From: Neurospora crassa OR74A
Lineage: Eukaryota > Ascomycota > Sordariomycetes > Sordariales > Sordariaceae
Reading direction: 5' to 3'
Length of the DNA: 64,000 nucleotides
Assembly (NCBI RefSeq): GCF_000182925.2
Contig: NC_026505.1
Coordinates: 4,898,001-4,962,000 of the forward strand
Program-made: the position numbers and the translations under genes
Part shown: positions 1 to 11,273 of the stretch, one piece after another
Numbering within the stretch: the first letter of the stretch is position 1
Layout: every line of letters begins with the position of its first letter
The notes under the pieces: model-generated
What the model was told of the DNA's origin: nothing
Databases searched by the model: none
Seen by the model: only the letters and a program-made list of their open reading frames with translations

Positions 1-205
1 GTTGGCATCGTCGCCGAGAAGCGCCTTTTCGCGCTCGAGGAAGTTGGAGGCCGAGGGGCTTCCAGAACCCTCCTTGATCTCGGTCTGGGCTTTTGTGGGG
101 GTTTGAATGTTAGCAGGCAGTAACAGCAAGGTAAGGGGATCTCCAAACAACGCCAAGCTTACCGCCGGAGTCGAACTCCTCCAGCGAGGGGAATCTGTCA
201 GCCAT
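1..205 (-). CDS. CLC1: Clathrin light chain (5' part only, runs off the window)
   Basis: The start ATG is at 205 on the minus strand. Exon 1 (205-163) gives MADRFPSLEEFDSG plus one base. A 73-bp intron (162-90, GTAAGC...AAAAG, branch CTGCTAAC) follows, and exon 2 (89-1) continues AQTEIKEGSGSPSAS then NFLEREKALLGDDAN and leaves the window. The opening MADRFPSLEEFDSGAQTE and the FLEREKALLGDDA block are those of fungal clathrin light chains. The family binds the clathrin heavy chain and controls assembly of coats at the Golgi, endosomes and plasma membrane. Only about 44 residues are visible, so the heavy-chain-binding helix cannot be judged. It shares a roughly 1 kb divergent promoter region with the RTT103-like gene to its right. 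Confidence 0.9.
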
Positions 206-1224
206 GATGTGGGTGGTGTGATTTGACTTTTGGTAGATCGGCGCGAACGGACAAGACTGGAGGCTGGAGAAGTGGACTGAAAAACGGAAATATTGGGTAG
301 GACGGAGGATCGAAGAAAGCTGCGAAACAGGCAAGGTGTTTCGTTGTTTGATGGAAGTGTCTTTTGGTGTTGGTGTTGCACTGCGGGAGTCCGAGTTGCA
401 GCCCACCCCAGCGCTCCTGATCGCGCCAGGTTCCAGGTTGCGACGGGACGCCACTCACAGCGGCCACTGGGGCACTTTGGCACTTGTCCACAGTAACAGC
501 GACCCTCTTGGGCCTCTCCATTTGGCCAGGGGAAGCCGTAGAGGTAGTAACAGCTACCTTTAGGTACCGGCAGGCAACTCCATTGTCTGCGTGCGGCAGG
601 CGTTCCGTTGTCCCTCTTCCCCTGCCTGCCCTCGCATTGGACGGATGGAGGAAGCTCCAACGTCTGCTTCGTTCCGTCCCACCACCTCCCGTCGACAACT
701 TCTTTCTTCCTTCTTCTTCTTTTTCTTCTTCTTCTTCTTCCTTTCATCAACAACATTCAGCACTCACCTCGCTGTGGTTTCAGTTGTTTGTCACAGAGCA
801 TCCAGATCACGCTCATTTGCGCTTTGCACTGCAAACTCTTCCTGGTGACAGCATTGGTAATAGCAGGGAAACGACTCCGGTGTAGTTGGACCACAGAGCT
901 TGACTAGGTGCTTAGTTCGTGCTGAGCACTTCTCTCTTGCCGTCATCTAGTGTGTTGTGTTGATAGTCCACGCTTCTGCCATTTGAGGTTGTTCCCAAGG
1001 GCTTTCGATCCATATTCTAGATCACCACTCGGCCGCGTCTGGAGTCCCTGCTACTTACACGCAAACATCACGGATACCTTTTCGTACTGCTGTAGATGAG
1101 TTCTGAATAAACCCGACACCGCATATCTTGAACATCTGCCCCGTCCATCACACCCACCAACCAACCAACCATCAACAACCACTTTTTCCAACACTTTCCA
1201 ACAAATTTCGCCTAAAGCTTCACC
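206..1224. other. Divergent intergenic region, clathrin light chain / RTT103
   Basis: About 1 kb between two divergent genes. It holds a TTC/TTTC pyrimidine run (about 706-741) and CT- and CA-rich leader sequence close to the RTT103 start. Open frames here have no recognisable protein and several overlap the low-complexity run. Confidence 0.7.
706..741. repeat. (TTC)n microsatellite
   Basis: Imperfect TTC/TTTC repeat in the region upstream of the RTT103-like gene. Read on either strand it produces poly-Phe, poly-Lys or poly-Ser frames that are not real proteins. Confidence 0.85.
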
Positions 1225-2665
1225 ATGGCGTATAACGAGGATGCTGTGCTCTCTAAGCTCTCTGCACTCACTGAGACTCACGAGAGCATTGCAACCACCG
1301 CTCAGTGGATCATGTTCCATCGGTAAGCTCCCGCTGCCCACGACCGACGACCGCATTCACCTGCTGTTTGATGTCTCGACCGCCGAACTGACTGTTGATG
1401 TATCTTAGGCGACATGCTGCCCAGACTGTCCATCTCTGGTTGACCAAGCTGAAGGACCTCCCCAGTCCCAAGAGGCTCAACATGATTTATCTTGCAAACG
1501 GTGCGTGCATTTCCCAGGCTCTCCCACATAGGCTGCATGTGATGTGCATCCCCCGGCGTTCGTTCTGGGTTTCTTTCTTCTCGTTTGGGACTGAATGCTG
1601 ACTTTATTCGTCTTTCTCATAGAGGTGACGCAGCAATCCAAAGCTCGCAACAAGGATGACTTCCTTCAGGCTTTCTCTCCATTCATCGCAGATGCAACCG
1701 CGTTGTCTTATAAGGGCGCCTCGTCAGACATCCAGAACAAGCTCCGAAGGGTTGTTGATGTTTGGAGAGAACGCAAGATATTCCCCATAGAAGTCCAGGA
1801 CGCCATAGACTCTCGACTAAGAGGTAAGCCGTGGCCTCAGCCCTTCCGCAGACAAGCTACTAACTTGTTCAATCCAGAGCTTGACTCAGCCCGCTCCGGT
1901 GGAACAATGTTCGGTTCCACATCGTTGTCGTCGCCAGCTGCAGCGGTGCCTCCAGAGTTGGCACCCTTGGTTACCTCACAGCAGGCAGTTTCCAAGAGTG
2001 CCCAGGCGTTGAAGACAAGCCTTACTACCGCCAATTCGGACTACAGCAAGCTGATGGATCCGGCCCACGCTCCTCCTCAGGCGCCAGTGTATGCCGCGCG
2101 ACTCAACGGGCTTCTTAAAAACCTTGCCAATGCTGAGGGAGCCGTGACGGAATGCATCAAGACCCGCGAAGAGCTGATCAGCGCATTGGAGAAGATGTTG
2201 AGCTCCAACCGACAGGCCTTGGAGGCCGAGCAATCACAGCTCAGGGATCTAGGCACCCGCAAGACGGCAGTTGAGGAGAAGAAGCAAGCAATTGAGCTCA
2301 GCATCATTGGAGGTTTGCCTCACAATACCCAAGAGCCGGCTACCGGTGAGGAGCGCGCTCCATCTAGCTCGGATGGCCACGGCATCGCCCGTCCTCAGGT
2401 TGAAGCACTCACGCCGCCCCACGTCCAAGATCACGACGATTTCTACGATCATCGCCCGTCTGAGCAACAACAGCCGCAGAACGGTCATACTCACCCAACT
2501 GGATCTGCTCCTGGCATTGAGATGCTGTCCGCCCTCGCTTCTCAATATGAGTCTGTTCCAACTCGAGAGGCCAAAAAGCGCAAGATCGACGAGACTGCCG
2601 ACATTCCTGACGTAGGCATAGATGCCGATGTCGCCGAGATGATCCAGAAGGAAAGCACGATTTAG
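1225..2665 (+). CDS. RTT103: CID (RPR) domain protein, Rtt103-like transcription termination factor
   Basis: Four exons: 1225-1322, 1409-1500, 1623-1823 and 1878-2665 (392 residues). The spliced N-terminus, MAYNEDAVLSKLSALTETHE..., then WIMFHRRHAAQTVHLWL and KRLNMIYLANEV, is a CTD-interacting domain covering about residues 1-135. The family docks on the phosphorylated C-terminal repeats of RNA polymerase II. Rtt103 recruits the Rat1/Xrn2 torpedo nuclease for termination downstream of poly(A) sites. The middle (about 150-260) is predicted helical or coiled coil, and the C-terminal third is polar and low complexity. Intron 3 is 54 bp, a multiple of three without a stop, so its retention would add 18 residues; the family alignment favours removing it. 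The C-terminal KKRKIDE looks like a nuclear localisation signal. Confidence 0.88.
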
Positions 2666-3826
2666 AACAAGGACGGGGAGAAGATTTTTGGAAGCAAAAC
2701 TTGACCGAACTGAAGTTTTTCTACCTTTGTATCAGTTTGAGTGCATATGGCCCAACACTCTGGAGTTGTTGCCGTTATTGCTGGTCTAGGGGAACGATAA
2801 TGGCTGTATGGCGAGAATCATCATTCATGTGGCATTTTGGCGCGGGCCTGAAACCTTCTCTGGAGCGAGTATGTGGAGATACAGAAGGACAGGACTAAGG
2901 ATTATTGGCATGCTTCATTCTTGACGGGCAAAGCGCCATTCGGTTCGCTGTAGAAATATCGTGAATAAAATCATCGGCATTTACACAAGCGATCGTCTTT
3001 TTCGTCTTTTTTCATTACCATGATGACCTTTGAAGTTGATGACGTCCGCACAGCTTCAATACCCCTGAGGTACAAATAAGTGGCATGAGTGGAATGGGCC
3101 AAGCTTGAGCACGGGCCACTTGTAGAAGGTACCGACATCGTTGAACGCATTCCGGAATTGACAGTGGATGCCGCCGGCATCGTTGTCGGGTGGTGGCTTG
3201 CTCTTCGCTGCTGAATGACGAAATGTCCGACTGCAGGTGAAAGATGCGCGCTTTGCCCTGTTTTGGGGGGGGGGGGGGGGGGGAGAGGGACAATTGAACA
3301 AGGGAATCGAAGCCGCCCTCCCGCCGTCGTGGTCCCCAGAGCTTGAGCGGCGAATCAATCGCAGTTGCTGCAGCGCCAAACCGGCGATTGACCACTGAAG
3401 TTGAGATCCCGTCCGCCGGGACAAGCAAGGGTTTTTGCACCGACGGCCGAGCCGACCGAACTGCCTGGGTGTCATCCCGACTTCATTCCATCATCCCCCC
3501 CGCCGTCCGTCCCGTCCCTCGACCTCGGAACCTTTCCACCACTTCTTTCTCCACGTTTCCTTCAACAGTTCCTCAACCACATTCCACATCACCAAACTCA
3601 CCCATTCGCACGCAGTGCAGGGACTCAAGGGAACCGGGCATTGACAAGCGCAGAAACAGGCGCGCATGCGCGCTAGCGGTCTCGCATCAGGCAATTAGTA
3701 ACATAGCCCACTGCACAACACCGACATGATATGATAGAAACTCGACACCGAAACTCTACGATACAGCGAGCCTAGTACCTAGTCACATACACACTCGACC
3801 TACCCAAGACACATATACTTCAAGCC
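2666..3826. other. Intergenic region RTT103 / MDL1
   Basis: 3' flank of the RTT103-like gene and promoter of the ABC transporter gene. It contains a run of 19 G (3265-3283) and pyrimidine-rich stretches near 3480-3600. Overlapping open frames here are proline- or arginine-rich and unsupported. Confidence 0.7.
3265..3283 (+). repeat. Poly-G tract (19 G)
   Basis: Uninterrupted run of 19 guanines on the + strand, about 545 bp upstream of the ABC transporter start. Such runs are length-unstable and can form G-quadruplex structures. The exact length could also be a sequencing artefact. Confidence 0.9.
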
Positions 3827-6226
3827 ATGGTTACGGGGGTAGCGGTGCGCCGCGCCGTGCTGCTCCCCCAATGCGGCGGTAGCGGCGCCGGGCTCGCGGC
3901 TTTGCTGCCGTTCCAACGATCGCCCACTATGACTTCCTCGATTCTGTCCGCAAAATTCTGCCGTCCGTTCTCGTCAGTTCAGCGGCCCTCGACGACATCT
4001 TTTACCATCGTTTCGGTTCCTTTCTCATCCTCCCATCCCGGATCACGACCATGCGTACAATCCCAACGTTGGACTTCCCCCTTCGGCCTTCTCCGCCAGC
4101 TATCGACCTCACAAACTCGCCTACGGGAGCAGCCGGCCAAGGAAGCTGCGGCAGAGACAGCAGAAGAGGCGGCAAAGGACGTTGAAAAGGTCAAGGAATA
4201 TACATCTGAAGAACACCTCAAGGTACACGGTTTTACGAAAAGCGAGAGGGCGCATAAGGCCGCCCATATCAACATGAGCGCTCGTCTTTCCAAGGATGGC
4301 AAATCCCAATCAGGCACCAAGCCCGGCTTCGCCGAGGTCTGGCGTCTGATCAAGATTGCGCGCCCCGAGGTCAAGGCGATGAGTGTCGCATTCGTCCTGC
4401 TTCTCATCTCGTCCGCGGTCACCATGTCCATCCCCTTCTCGATCGGCAGAATTCTGGATCTTTCCACCCAGGGTCCCGCCGGCGAGGTTCGGCTCTTCGG
4501 TCTTACCCTCTATCAGTTCTTCGGCGGCCTCGCTGGTCTTCTCACTCTTGGTGCGACGGCCAACTTTGGCAGAATCATCATTCTCCGTATCGTCGGCGAG
4601 CGCGTCGTGGCTCGGTTGCGCACGAATCTCTACCGCCGCACCTACGTCCAGGATGCCGAGTTCTTCGATGCCAACAGGGTCGGTGATCTGATCTCGCGAC
4701 TGAACTCCGACACGGTTGTCGTGGGCAAGAGCATTACTCAGAACGTGTCTGATGGTCTCCGTTCCATGGTTAGCGGAGCGGCGGGTTTCGCGGCCATGTT
4801 CTGGCTCAGCCCCAAGCTGACATCCATTATCCTCATCATGGTTCCCCCTATCGGTCTTGGAGCGGTTCTCTACGGTCGCAACATTCGCAACTTGAGCAGG
4901 CAGATCCAGAAGAACGTCGGCTCACTGATGAAGATCGCCGAGGAACGGTTGGGTAACATCAAGACCAGCCAGGCCTTTGCCGCTGAAGTGCAAGAGGTGG
5001 GTCGCTACAACAAGCAGGTCAGAAAGATTTTCGCCCTGGGCCGGAAGGAGGCCATTGTCTCGGGTGTCTTTTTCAGCAGTACGTCGTATGCAGGAAATCT
5101 GGCGATCCTGGCTCTCTTGATTGTCGGCGGGAACCTTGTGCGCTCAGGGGCCATGTCTCTGGGCGATTTGACCTCGTTCATGATGTATACTGTCTTTGCT
5201 GGTTCGAGTCTCTTCGGTGTTAGCGGCTTCTACTCGGAACTGATGAAGGGTGTCGGCGCAGCGAGTCGTTTGTTCGAGCTCGAGGATCGCAAGCCGGCCA
5301 TCCCCCAGACCGTTGGTGTGAAGGTTGAATCTGCGCAAGGTCCCATCAAGTTCTCGAATGTAACGTTCGCCTACCCTACCAGACCTGCAGTTACGATATT
5401 CAATGGCCTCGACTTTGAGATCCCCTCGGGCACAAACGTGTGCATTGTAGGCCCTTCAGGCGGAGGTAAAAGCACCGTGGCCTCCTTACTCTTGCGCTTC
5501 TATAACCCCACATCCGGTAGCATCACCATCAACGGCATCGACATTTCCAAGATGAACGCCAAGTCTCTCCGCCGCCGCATCGGCATGGTCTCACAGGAGC
5601 CAGTCCTCTTTTCGGGTACCATTGCCGAAAACATTGCTTACGGCCGTCCACGGGCTCCGCGCACCGAGATCATTGCGGCTGCCCAGAAGGCCAACTGCGG
5701 TTTTATTAGCGACTTCCCCGAAGGCCTCGAGACCCAGGTCGGCGCCCGTGGCGCCCAGCTTTCCGGTGGCCAGAAGCAGCGCATCGCCATTGCTCGCGCC
5801 CTCCTCAAGGACCCCGATATTCTTATCTTGGATGAGGCTACCTCCGCCTTGGACGCCGAATCCGAGACCCTGGTCAATTCTGCCCTTGCGGAACTCCTCA
5901 AGGGCCGCAGCACCACCATTTCGATTGCTCACAGACTGTCCACCATTAAGCGATCTGACAAGATCATTGTGCTCTCGAGCGAGGGTACCGTGGCTGAGAT
6001 TGGCAGCTACACAGAGCTGAGCGCCAACAAGGACAGCCACTTCAGTAAGCTGATGGAGTGGCAGATGAGCGGTGGTGATGTCTCCCCGGACCACCGCCCT
6101 CCCTCTGGGGATCCTCATGTCAGTGAGGTTGAGGAGATTGAGGAGGAATTTGCGGAGGCGGAGAATGACGTTGACGATGCGGTGGAGAAGGATGTGAAGT
6201 CGCACAAGGAGCCAGTGAGGGAGTAA
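3827..6226 (+). CDS. MDL1: Mitochondrial ABC half-transporter, Mdl1 type (ABCB10-like)
   Basis: Single exon, 799 residues. Yeast Mdl1 sits in the mitochondrial inner membrane and exports peptides made by AAA-protease degradation of inner-membrane proteins; ABCB10 is the animal relative. The first ~100 residues are Arg/Ser-rich with few acids, as in a mitochondrial presequence. A six-helix transmembrane domain spans roughly 180-460. The nucleotide-binding domain follows: Walker A GPSGGGKST (542-550), signature LSGGQ (645-649) and Walker B ILILDE with D669/E670. One transmembrane plus one nucleotide-binding domain means it must dimerise. The acidic C-terminal tail (EEIEEEFAEAENDVDDAVEKD) is extra to the fold. 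The start lies in a good context (gccATGG). The paralogue Mdl2 is not strictly excluded. Confidence 0.9.
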   Translation: MVTGVAVRRAVLLPQCGGSGAGLAALLPFQRSPTMTSSILSAKFCRPFSSVQRPSTTSFTIVSVPFSSSHPGSRPCVQSQRWTSPFGLLRQLSTSQTRLREQPAKEAAAETAEEAAKDVEKVKEYTSEEHLKVHGFTKSERAHKAAHINMSARLSKDGKSQSGTKPGFAEVWRLIKIARPEVKAMSVAFVLLLISSAVTMSIPFSIGRILDLSTQGPAGEVRLFGLTLYQFFGGLAGLLTLGATANFGRIIILRIVGERVVARLRTNLYRRTYVQDAEFFDANRVGDLISRLNSDTVVVGKSITQNVSDGLRSMVSGAAGFAAMFWLSPKLTSIILIMVPPIGLGAVLYGRNIRNLSRQIQKNVGSLMKIAEERLGNIKTSQAFAAEVQEVGRYNKQVRKIFALGRKEAIVSGVFFSSTSYAGNLAILALLIVGGNLVRSGAMSLGDLTSFMMYTVFAGSSLFGVSGFYSELMKGVGAASRLFELEDRKPAIPQTVGVKVESAQGPIKFSNVTFAYPTRPAVTIFNGLDFEIPSGTNVCIVGPSGGGKSTVASLLLRFYNPTSGSITINGIDISKMNAKSLRRRIGMVSQEPVLFSGTIAENIAYGRPRAPRTEIIAAAQKANCGFISDFPEGLETQVGARGAQLSGGQKQRIAIARALLKDPDILILDEATSALDAESETLVNSALAELLKGRSTTISIAHRLSTIKRSDKIIVLSSEGTVAEIGSYTELSANKDSHFSKLMEWQMSGGDVSPDHRPPSGDPHVSEVEEIEEEFAEAENDVDDAVEKDVKSHKEPVRE

Positions 6227-7400
6227 AGTGATGGCTGAATGATATTTTCAGCAATCCGTCACACTCCCACACCCCAGTCTACAGCAGATGGTAATGAGTT
6301 TGAGGCATTGTCAGCCACTTACTCACGTGGGACAAGCTCCCCGGTCGGGCCGCTGACACAGAGAGATATCTTATCCCTCACAGGCCCAGACCCAGGCATG
6401 AATCTCCCGCATCTTCTACCATATACCCGCCGAGCAAGTGACCAAAAGTCAAGGTCCATGCTTCACGCGATGCTCGCTTCAGAGGAGGAGGGCATCGTCA
6501 CCTTTTTACTGTGTACATGTCACGTATTTTACTTGCTATGTTTGTTATTATTATTTTCAGATCTCCTTTTTAGGGCACTCTCTTTCTCCACTCTAGACCC
6601 GATCATGGATGGCTGGTTAGGATAGCTATATGTACGATGTATGATAGATCGGATGCTGGAGAGCGAAGGAGAACGGCACTGCTGGGGAGGTTTGGGGAGA
6701 GCCGATTTGGAGTACTAGAAGGAATAGATAAAAACAAATAAGGAACATTTGGCAATTACATCGTCTCGTCTATGACAGAATCAATGAGACCTTTGCTTCA
6801 GTGGGCGATCGACCGACTGGTCTTATAAACCAGTCCCATAAACGCTCATTGTGGTCAAAAAAGGCCGTTGCAAAATTATTACAGGACTTATAATAATTCG
6901 AAAACACATCGGCTAGACTAAAGTCCCTTTGGGGTATGTTTGTCCAAGAACAGCCTAAATATTGAGTCCAAAGGAGTACTGAAGACGCTGAAATGCGTAG
7001 TCAGAGTATACCCAAGGTATAAGCGAAAATCTCAACAATTTTATCAGGGACAGGCTACTCTCTATACACTCAAAATAAATGCTCCACGGGTTGTCGAGCA
7101 TGAATGAGTGTAGTGGTCAGTGGGACTAAAACACAAGATACAGTACCATATCAAACAAATTTGGCGAAAACAGAGGTCTTCCAAATTCCTGCTATTCAAT
7201 CGTCCTTTTGCTCTTCATTGCCGGATCCCCAAATGTCATATGTCAATTTCCGCAGTTTCCGTAGAAAGGTTCCTCGGAAGGGTTTATATGGGACACTAAC
7301 TATAGACTCTAAAATTGACAAACCCCAGAATCGGGTTGTCGTCTCCTTTTCACTAGCGTAGCCCGAGTCCTCCGGAGCCTCCCATGTCGTCAGCATCATC

Positions 7401-7434
7401 GTGGTGGTGGTGGTGGTGGTGGTGGTGGTGGTGG
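7401..7434. repeat. (GTG)n / (CAC)n microsatellite
   Basis: About 11 perfect GTG units in intergenic DNA. It generates poly-Val/Thr/Pro frames on both strands that are not coding. Confidence 0.92.
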
Positions 7435-8537
7435 CGAGTGCGACCAATGTTTTGAAAGACCCACCAGGAGAAACGCCGCACTGCAGCATCCAGGTCCAAA
7501 CAGTCCCGCCGAGGCAAAAACATCCCCACTCACCTCAAGGTTGTCACTGCGATACAACGCTGCTAGCCAAGGAGCTGTTTTGGTGCATCTTGTCGTCAAG
7601 AGTTAACACAAATGTACTTTGTTTGAAGTTCGAATGTTGCGGAGGGAGCCCTGTCTCTCGCCAGGAACGAGAAACCCCTTGGAGAACAGCCGGTCATGTT
7701 GCTACCGTCCTCTTGTTCGTTTTCGTACACTAAAATGATTATGGTGTGGGGAATGATCGATGAAGGGCCCCCGGTTGAGTTCTGGAATATGGTTGTTAGT
7801 GAGATGCGGTGACTGTGTTTCATGTGAAGCCCGGCCGGGGCCTGCGCTTCTCTGCTCGCTTTCCTTACTCGATCTACCTAGATACCTATGCTCAGATTGC
7901 TTGGAGGTACTGTCTTCTTTCTACACTGAACTTGGGCTAATTTGCTCCAGAGAAATAGTGTGAGACGGATCTTACAAGGTAATACCCCCTCTTGAACGGT
8001 CATTACACTACATACCTAGGTATTCTGTTGTCGTTGTACTGGATGATTACTACCTACCTATCTTGCCTCTATACCTCTAGTGTACTTAACACGGGCGAAC
8101 AGAAACAACCAAGAGCCTGGCCGACAACAGACCCCACCCCCGCAACGCCCGACTCAGCTCCGGACAAGGGGTCCGACAGGGAACAAGAGAACAGCAACTC
8201 TTCTTTTTTCTTGGCTCTTGGCTTCCAAGACATCGAGTTTTGTTTTTATCTCAAACCCATTTTCTCTCACACAGCCTTGCCTCAGTTCAGTCAATCTTTG
8301 TTGATACTACCCTCGCTTGACTTCAGCGGCACTCGTACCCTGCAGCGACCTCGGATACACCCATTGGCGCGGCCAATTCCACTCTTCGGGCCGCTAAATT
8401 TAAGGTTTCGAGAACGATCCTGTGCTGCGACCCTTCCATTGGAACACTGCAACCTGGACAAAGCATCATTGGCTCCCCTTTGCAGAGCGCCGACTTCGCA
8501 ACGACCAGGGACAACGGAACATTCGTTCTGCGCTGGC

Positions 8538-8544
8538 TGAGTCA
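8538..8544. promoter_or_regulatory. CPC-1/Gcn4-type site TGAGTCA
   Basis: A perfect match to the bZIP consensus TGA(C/G)TCA lies about 130 bp upstream of the aspartate kinase ATG. CPC-1 (Gcn4 orthologue) activates amino-acid biosynthesis genes through such sites in cross-pathway control. The position in the promoter of the first enzyme of threonine/methionine synthesis fits this. Binding itself is inferred. Confidence 0.6.
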
Positions 8545-8672
8545 CTTGAGCACCACGTCTCAAGACCAAACACTCTCTCTCTTTAAACATCGGAAATAAT
8601 CCTCGCTCACTCACTCACTCATCCCTGAGATACCCCATATATACCCTTTCATACATTACCTAAAAACAAAGA

Positions 8673-10514
8673 ATGGCCGGGCCCCAACTACTACAGAACG
8701 ACAGCCCCAATGGCTGGATCGTGCAGAAATTCGGTGGCACAAGCGTGGGCAAGTTCCCCGACAGAATCGCAGAGGATATCATCAGGTAAGGGCAATGGGG
8801 GGAAATCTGGGTGTGGTGTCACACCGCTCATGAATGCTTGGTTAACAAGGGCCCTGTGACTGACCTCACTTTGAAAACAGAGCGTATGTGAAGGACCATA
8901 GGCTAGTAGTCGTCTGCTCAGCAAGGAGTACGGGCAAGAAGGTTACTGGGACCACCAGTCGGTGAGTGGTGCATCTCATTATGAAACCCTCACTCATCAC
9001 TCAACTCAACCCCTTCCGTCCGTGGCCAACACCAGCAGCTAACTCAGCTACACAGGCTACTGGAGGTATTCAAGAATCTCAAAGCCATTGCCGCATATGC
9101 AAGTGACGAGCATAAACAAGATGCCCTCCTCAAGGACGCCAAGCGAGTTATGCAGGACATCTGCAGCGACCACACCGCCGCGGCCGACAAATTCATCCAG
9201 GACGCCGAGCTTGCAGCCATCGTGAAGGAGGAGACGGTAAAAGAGTGCCAGCTACTGATCGAATACTTGGAAGCTGCCAAGCGGTTCCACCTCGAGGTAA
9301 ACTCGCGGGCAAAGGACCGAGTCATCAGCTTTGGCGAGAAGCTCAGCTGTCGCTTCATGGCCTGCATGCTCAAAGACCGGGGAGTCGACGCCGAGTACGT
9401 CGACCTGGCCGACGTCTTGCACCTTGACGCCAGTATCGAGCGGCTCGACGCCACCTTTTACCGCGAAGCGGCCGAGGTTATCGCCAAGAAGATCCTCGCC
9501 TGTGAGAACCGCGTACCAGTCGTCACCGGCTTCTTCGGCAACGTGCCGGGCGGCCTGCTCGACGGCGACGTCGGCCGCGGCTACACGGACCTTTGTGCGT
9601 CTCTCGCGGCCGTGGGCCTGAAAGCCGACGAGCTGCAGATCTGGAAGGAAGTCGACGGCATCTTCACGGCGGACCCATCCAAGGTGCCGACGGCGCGCCT
9701 GGTGCCCTCCATCACGCCCTCTGAGGCCGCCGAGCTGACCTTCTACGGTTCCGAAGTCATCCACCACCTGACCATGGACCAGGTCATCAAAGCCACTCCG
9801 CCCATCCCCATTCGCATCAAGAACGTCAAGAACCCGCGCGGCGAGGGAACCATCGTCAAGCCCGACCCCTTGCTGGCCCCCGACCAGACGCTCCAGCGAC
9901 ACCAACAAAACGGCACTTGCAACGGCACCAAGACCAACGGCACCGGCCAAAAGAGCAACAAACCCAAGCGCCCCACGGCCGTGACCATCAAGGACAAGAT
10001 CTCCATCATCAACATCCACTCCAACAAGCGGTCGATCGCGCACACCTTCTTGGCGAGGTTATTCGCCATCCTCAACAAGCACCGCGTGTCCGTTGACCTC
10101 ATCTCCACCAGCGAGGTGCACGTCTCCGTGGCCGTGCACATGGGCAATGCCGAGATGACCAACTTTGACGCGGCCGTCAAGGACCTGGGCGACTGCGGCG
10201 ATGTGAGCGTCCTCCATGGTCTGGCCATCCTCAGTCTGGTGGGCGCCGAGATGAAGAACATGATTGGTATTTCGGGAAAGATGTTTTCGACGTTGGGTGA
10301 TCACAGAATCAATATTGAGATGATTTCTCAGGGTAAGTTGGGTTCTTGATCCTGTTTGTGTGTTTGTGTTTGTGTGTGTGAGAGTATATGGATGGCTAAT
10401 CATTGTGGGTGAATAGGTGCCAGCGAGATCAACATCTCGTGTGTTATCGACGCCAGAGACGCCGAGCGGGCTATGAATATCTTGCATACCAACTTGTTCA
10501 CCTTCCTGGAGTAA
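8673..10514 (+). CDS. HOM3: Aspartate kinase (aspartokinase)
   Basis: Four exons: 8673-8785, 8881-8961, 9056-10332 and 10417-10514 (522 residues). The enzyme phosphorylates L-aspartate, the first step toward homoserine, threonine and methionine; fungi make lysine by another route. The N-terminus carries the kinase motif KFGGTSVG (19-26). The catalytic domain continues with SFGEKLSC, the VTGFFG segment and the GRGYTDLCA loop, then the EVDGIFTADP segment shared by aspartokinases. After a hydrophilic linker rich in Asn/Gly/Thr come two ACT domains (ISIINIHSNKRS... and the GISGKMFSTLGDHRINIEMISQG stretch ending in GASEINISCVI), the usual site of threonine feedback inhibition. The last exon is needed to finish the second ACT domain. 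A Gcn4-type site in the promoter suggests cross-pathway control. Confidence 0.95.
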
Positions 10515-11273
10515 AGGGGCAGCCTACTGCTGAGGGTGTAACAGAGTGGACTTTGTGTCGGTTTAGACGTCTCTGTCCTTATTTTTGCGGTGAGTTAGAC
10601 GTGAGAGAGTTAGACGGTCCGAGAGAAAGAGAAGAGAAGACGGGTTTGAACCCACGGGGGAGGAGTGAAGAAAGAAGAAGAAGAAGTTGAATAGACGAGC
10701 GGTTGTCGGATGGAACCTGTATACCATCTAGGCAACACATAGCGAAGATTTACTTTGTTTTATTTACATGGGCATTTATATAGAGCATGGCAGGGAGGTT
10801 AACGAAAAGGGTTAATACAGCGCCATAGACAAAATTTACACAGGATGATCATCCAACGGACTTGGAAGTACCGGAGCCTTGTCTTAAAAAGTAGATTTGA
10901 TCAAGCGTGAAACTGTTTACTTTTTGTTTTTCCCAAGCATGGCCATTACACACAATGCAAACAGGGTCACAACATGAAACTATAACAAACCTATTTGAGA
11001 TAAAGGGGCCGTGGTCCTCATACCTCGGTTCTCATACCCCCGATTGTTGACATCTGTATAGTTGTCATACAAACCGGTTTCCCGGAATCCTTTCTTGATG
11101 TTCTCTCCCCATTTTTATTACATTACTACTTTCTTAAATTCCCTCTTTCTTCGGCTCACTCACCCCTTTCGCTGTACCGTGTAGTGGTTTCGGTTACCCG
11201 TCCGCCCATCAACTCGATTGTCCCACACATAACATCTTGAAGTTCGTCCCTTTTATGTCTCTCCCCACTCTCT
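10515..11273. other. Convergent 3' region, aspartate kinase / TLG2
   Basis: 3' flanks of two convergent genes. A short GAA/AGA run lies near 10670-10687. Nothing else recognised. Confidence 0.6.

Larger units (their letters stand above)
6227..8672. other. 2.4 kb intergenic region upstream of aspartate kinase
   Basis: No gene recognised. It includes an AT-richer segment (about 6770-7110) with two short perfect inverted repeats (6815-6821/6829-6835 and 6874-6881/6891-6898), a (GTG)n microsatellite (7401-7434), several TACCTA/TAGGTA motifs (about 7870-8060), a CPC-1/Gcn4-type site at 8538-8544, and a CT/CA-rich leader before the aspartate kinase start. The longest frames (128 and 182 codons) show no family and look like chance. 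Confidence 0.6.

Noticed and set aside
6239-6625. 128-codon open frame just after the ABC transporter
   Set aside because: It lies in the 3' flank of MDL1, has no family resemblance and starts 12 bases after the MDL1 stop; most likely chance.
9252-10043. 263-codon minus-strand frame
   Set aside because: Antisense shadow of aspartate kinase exon 3.
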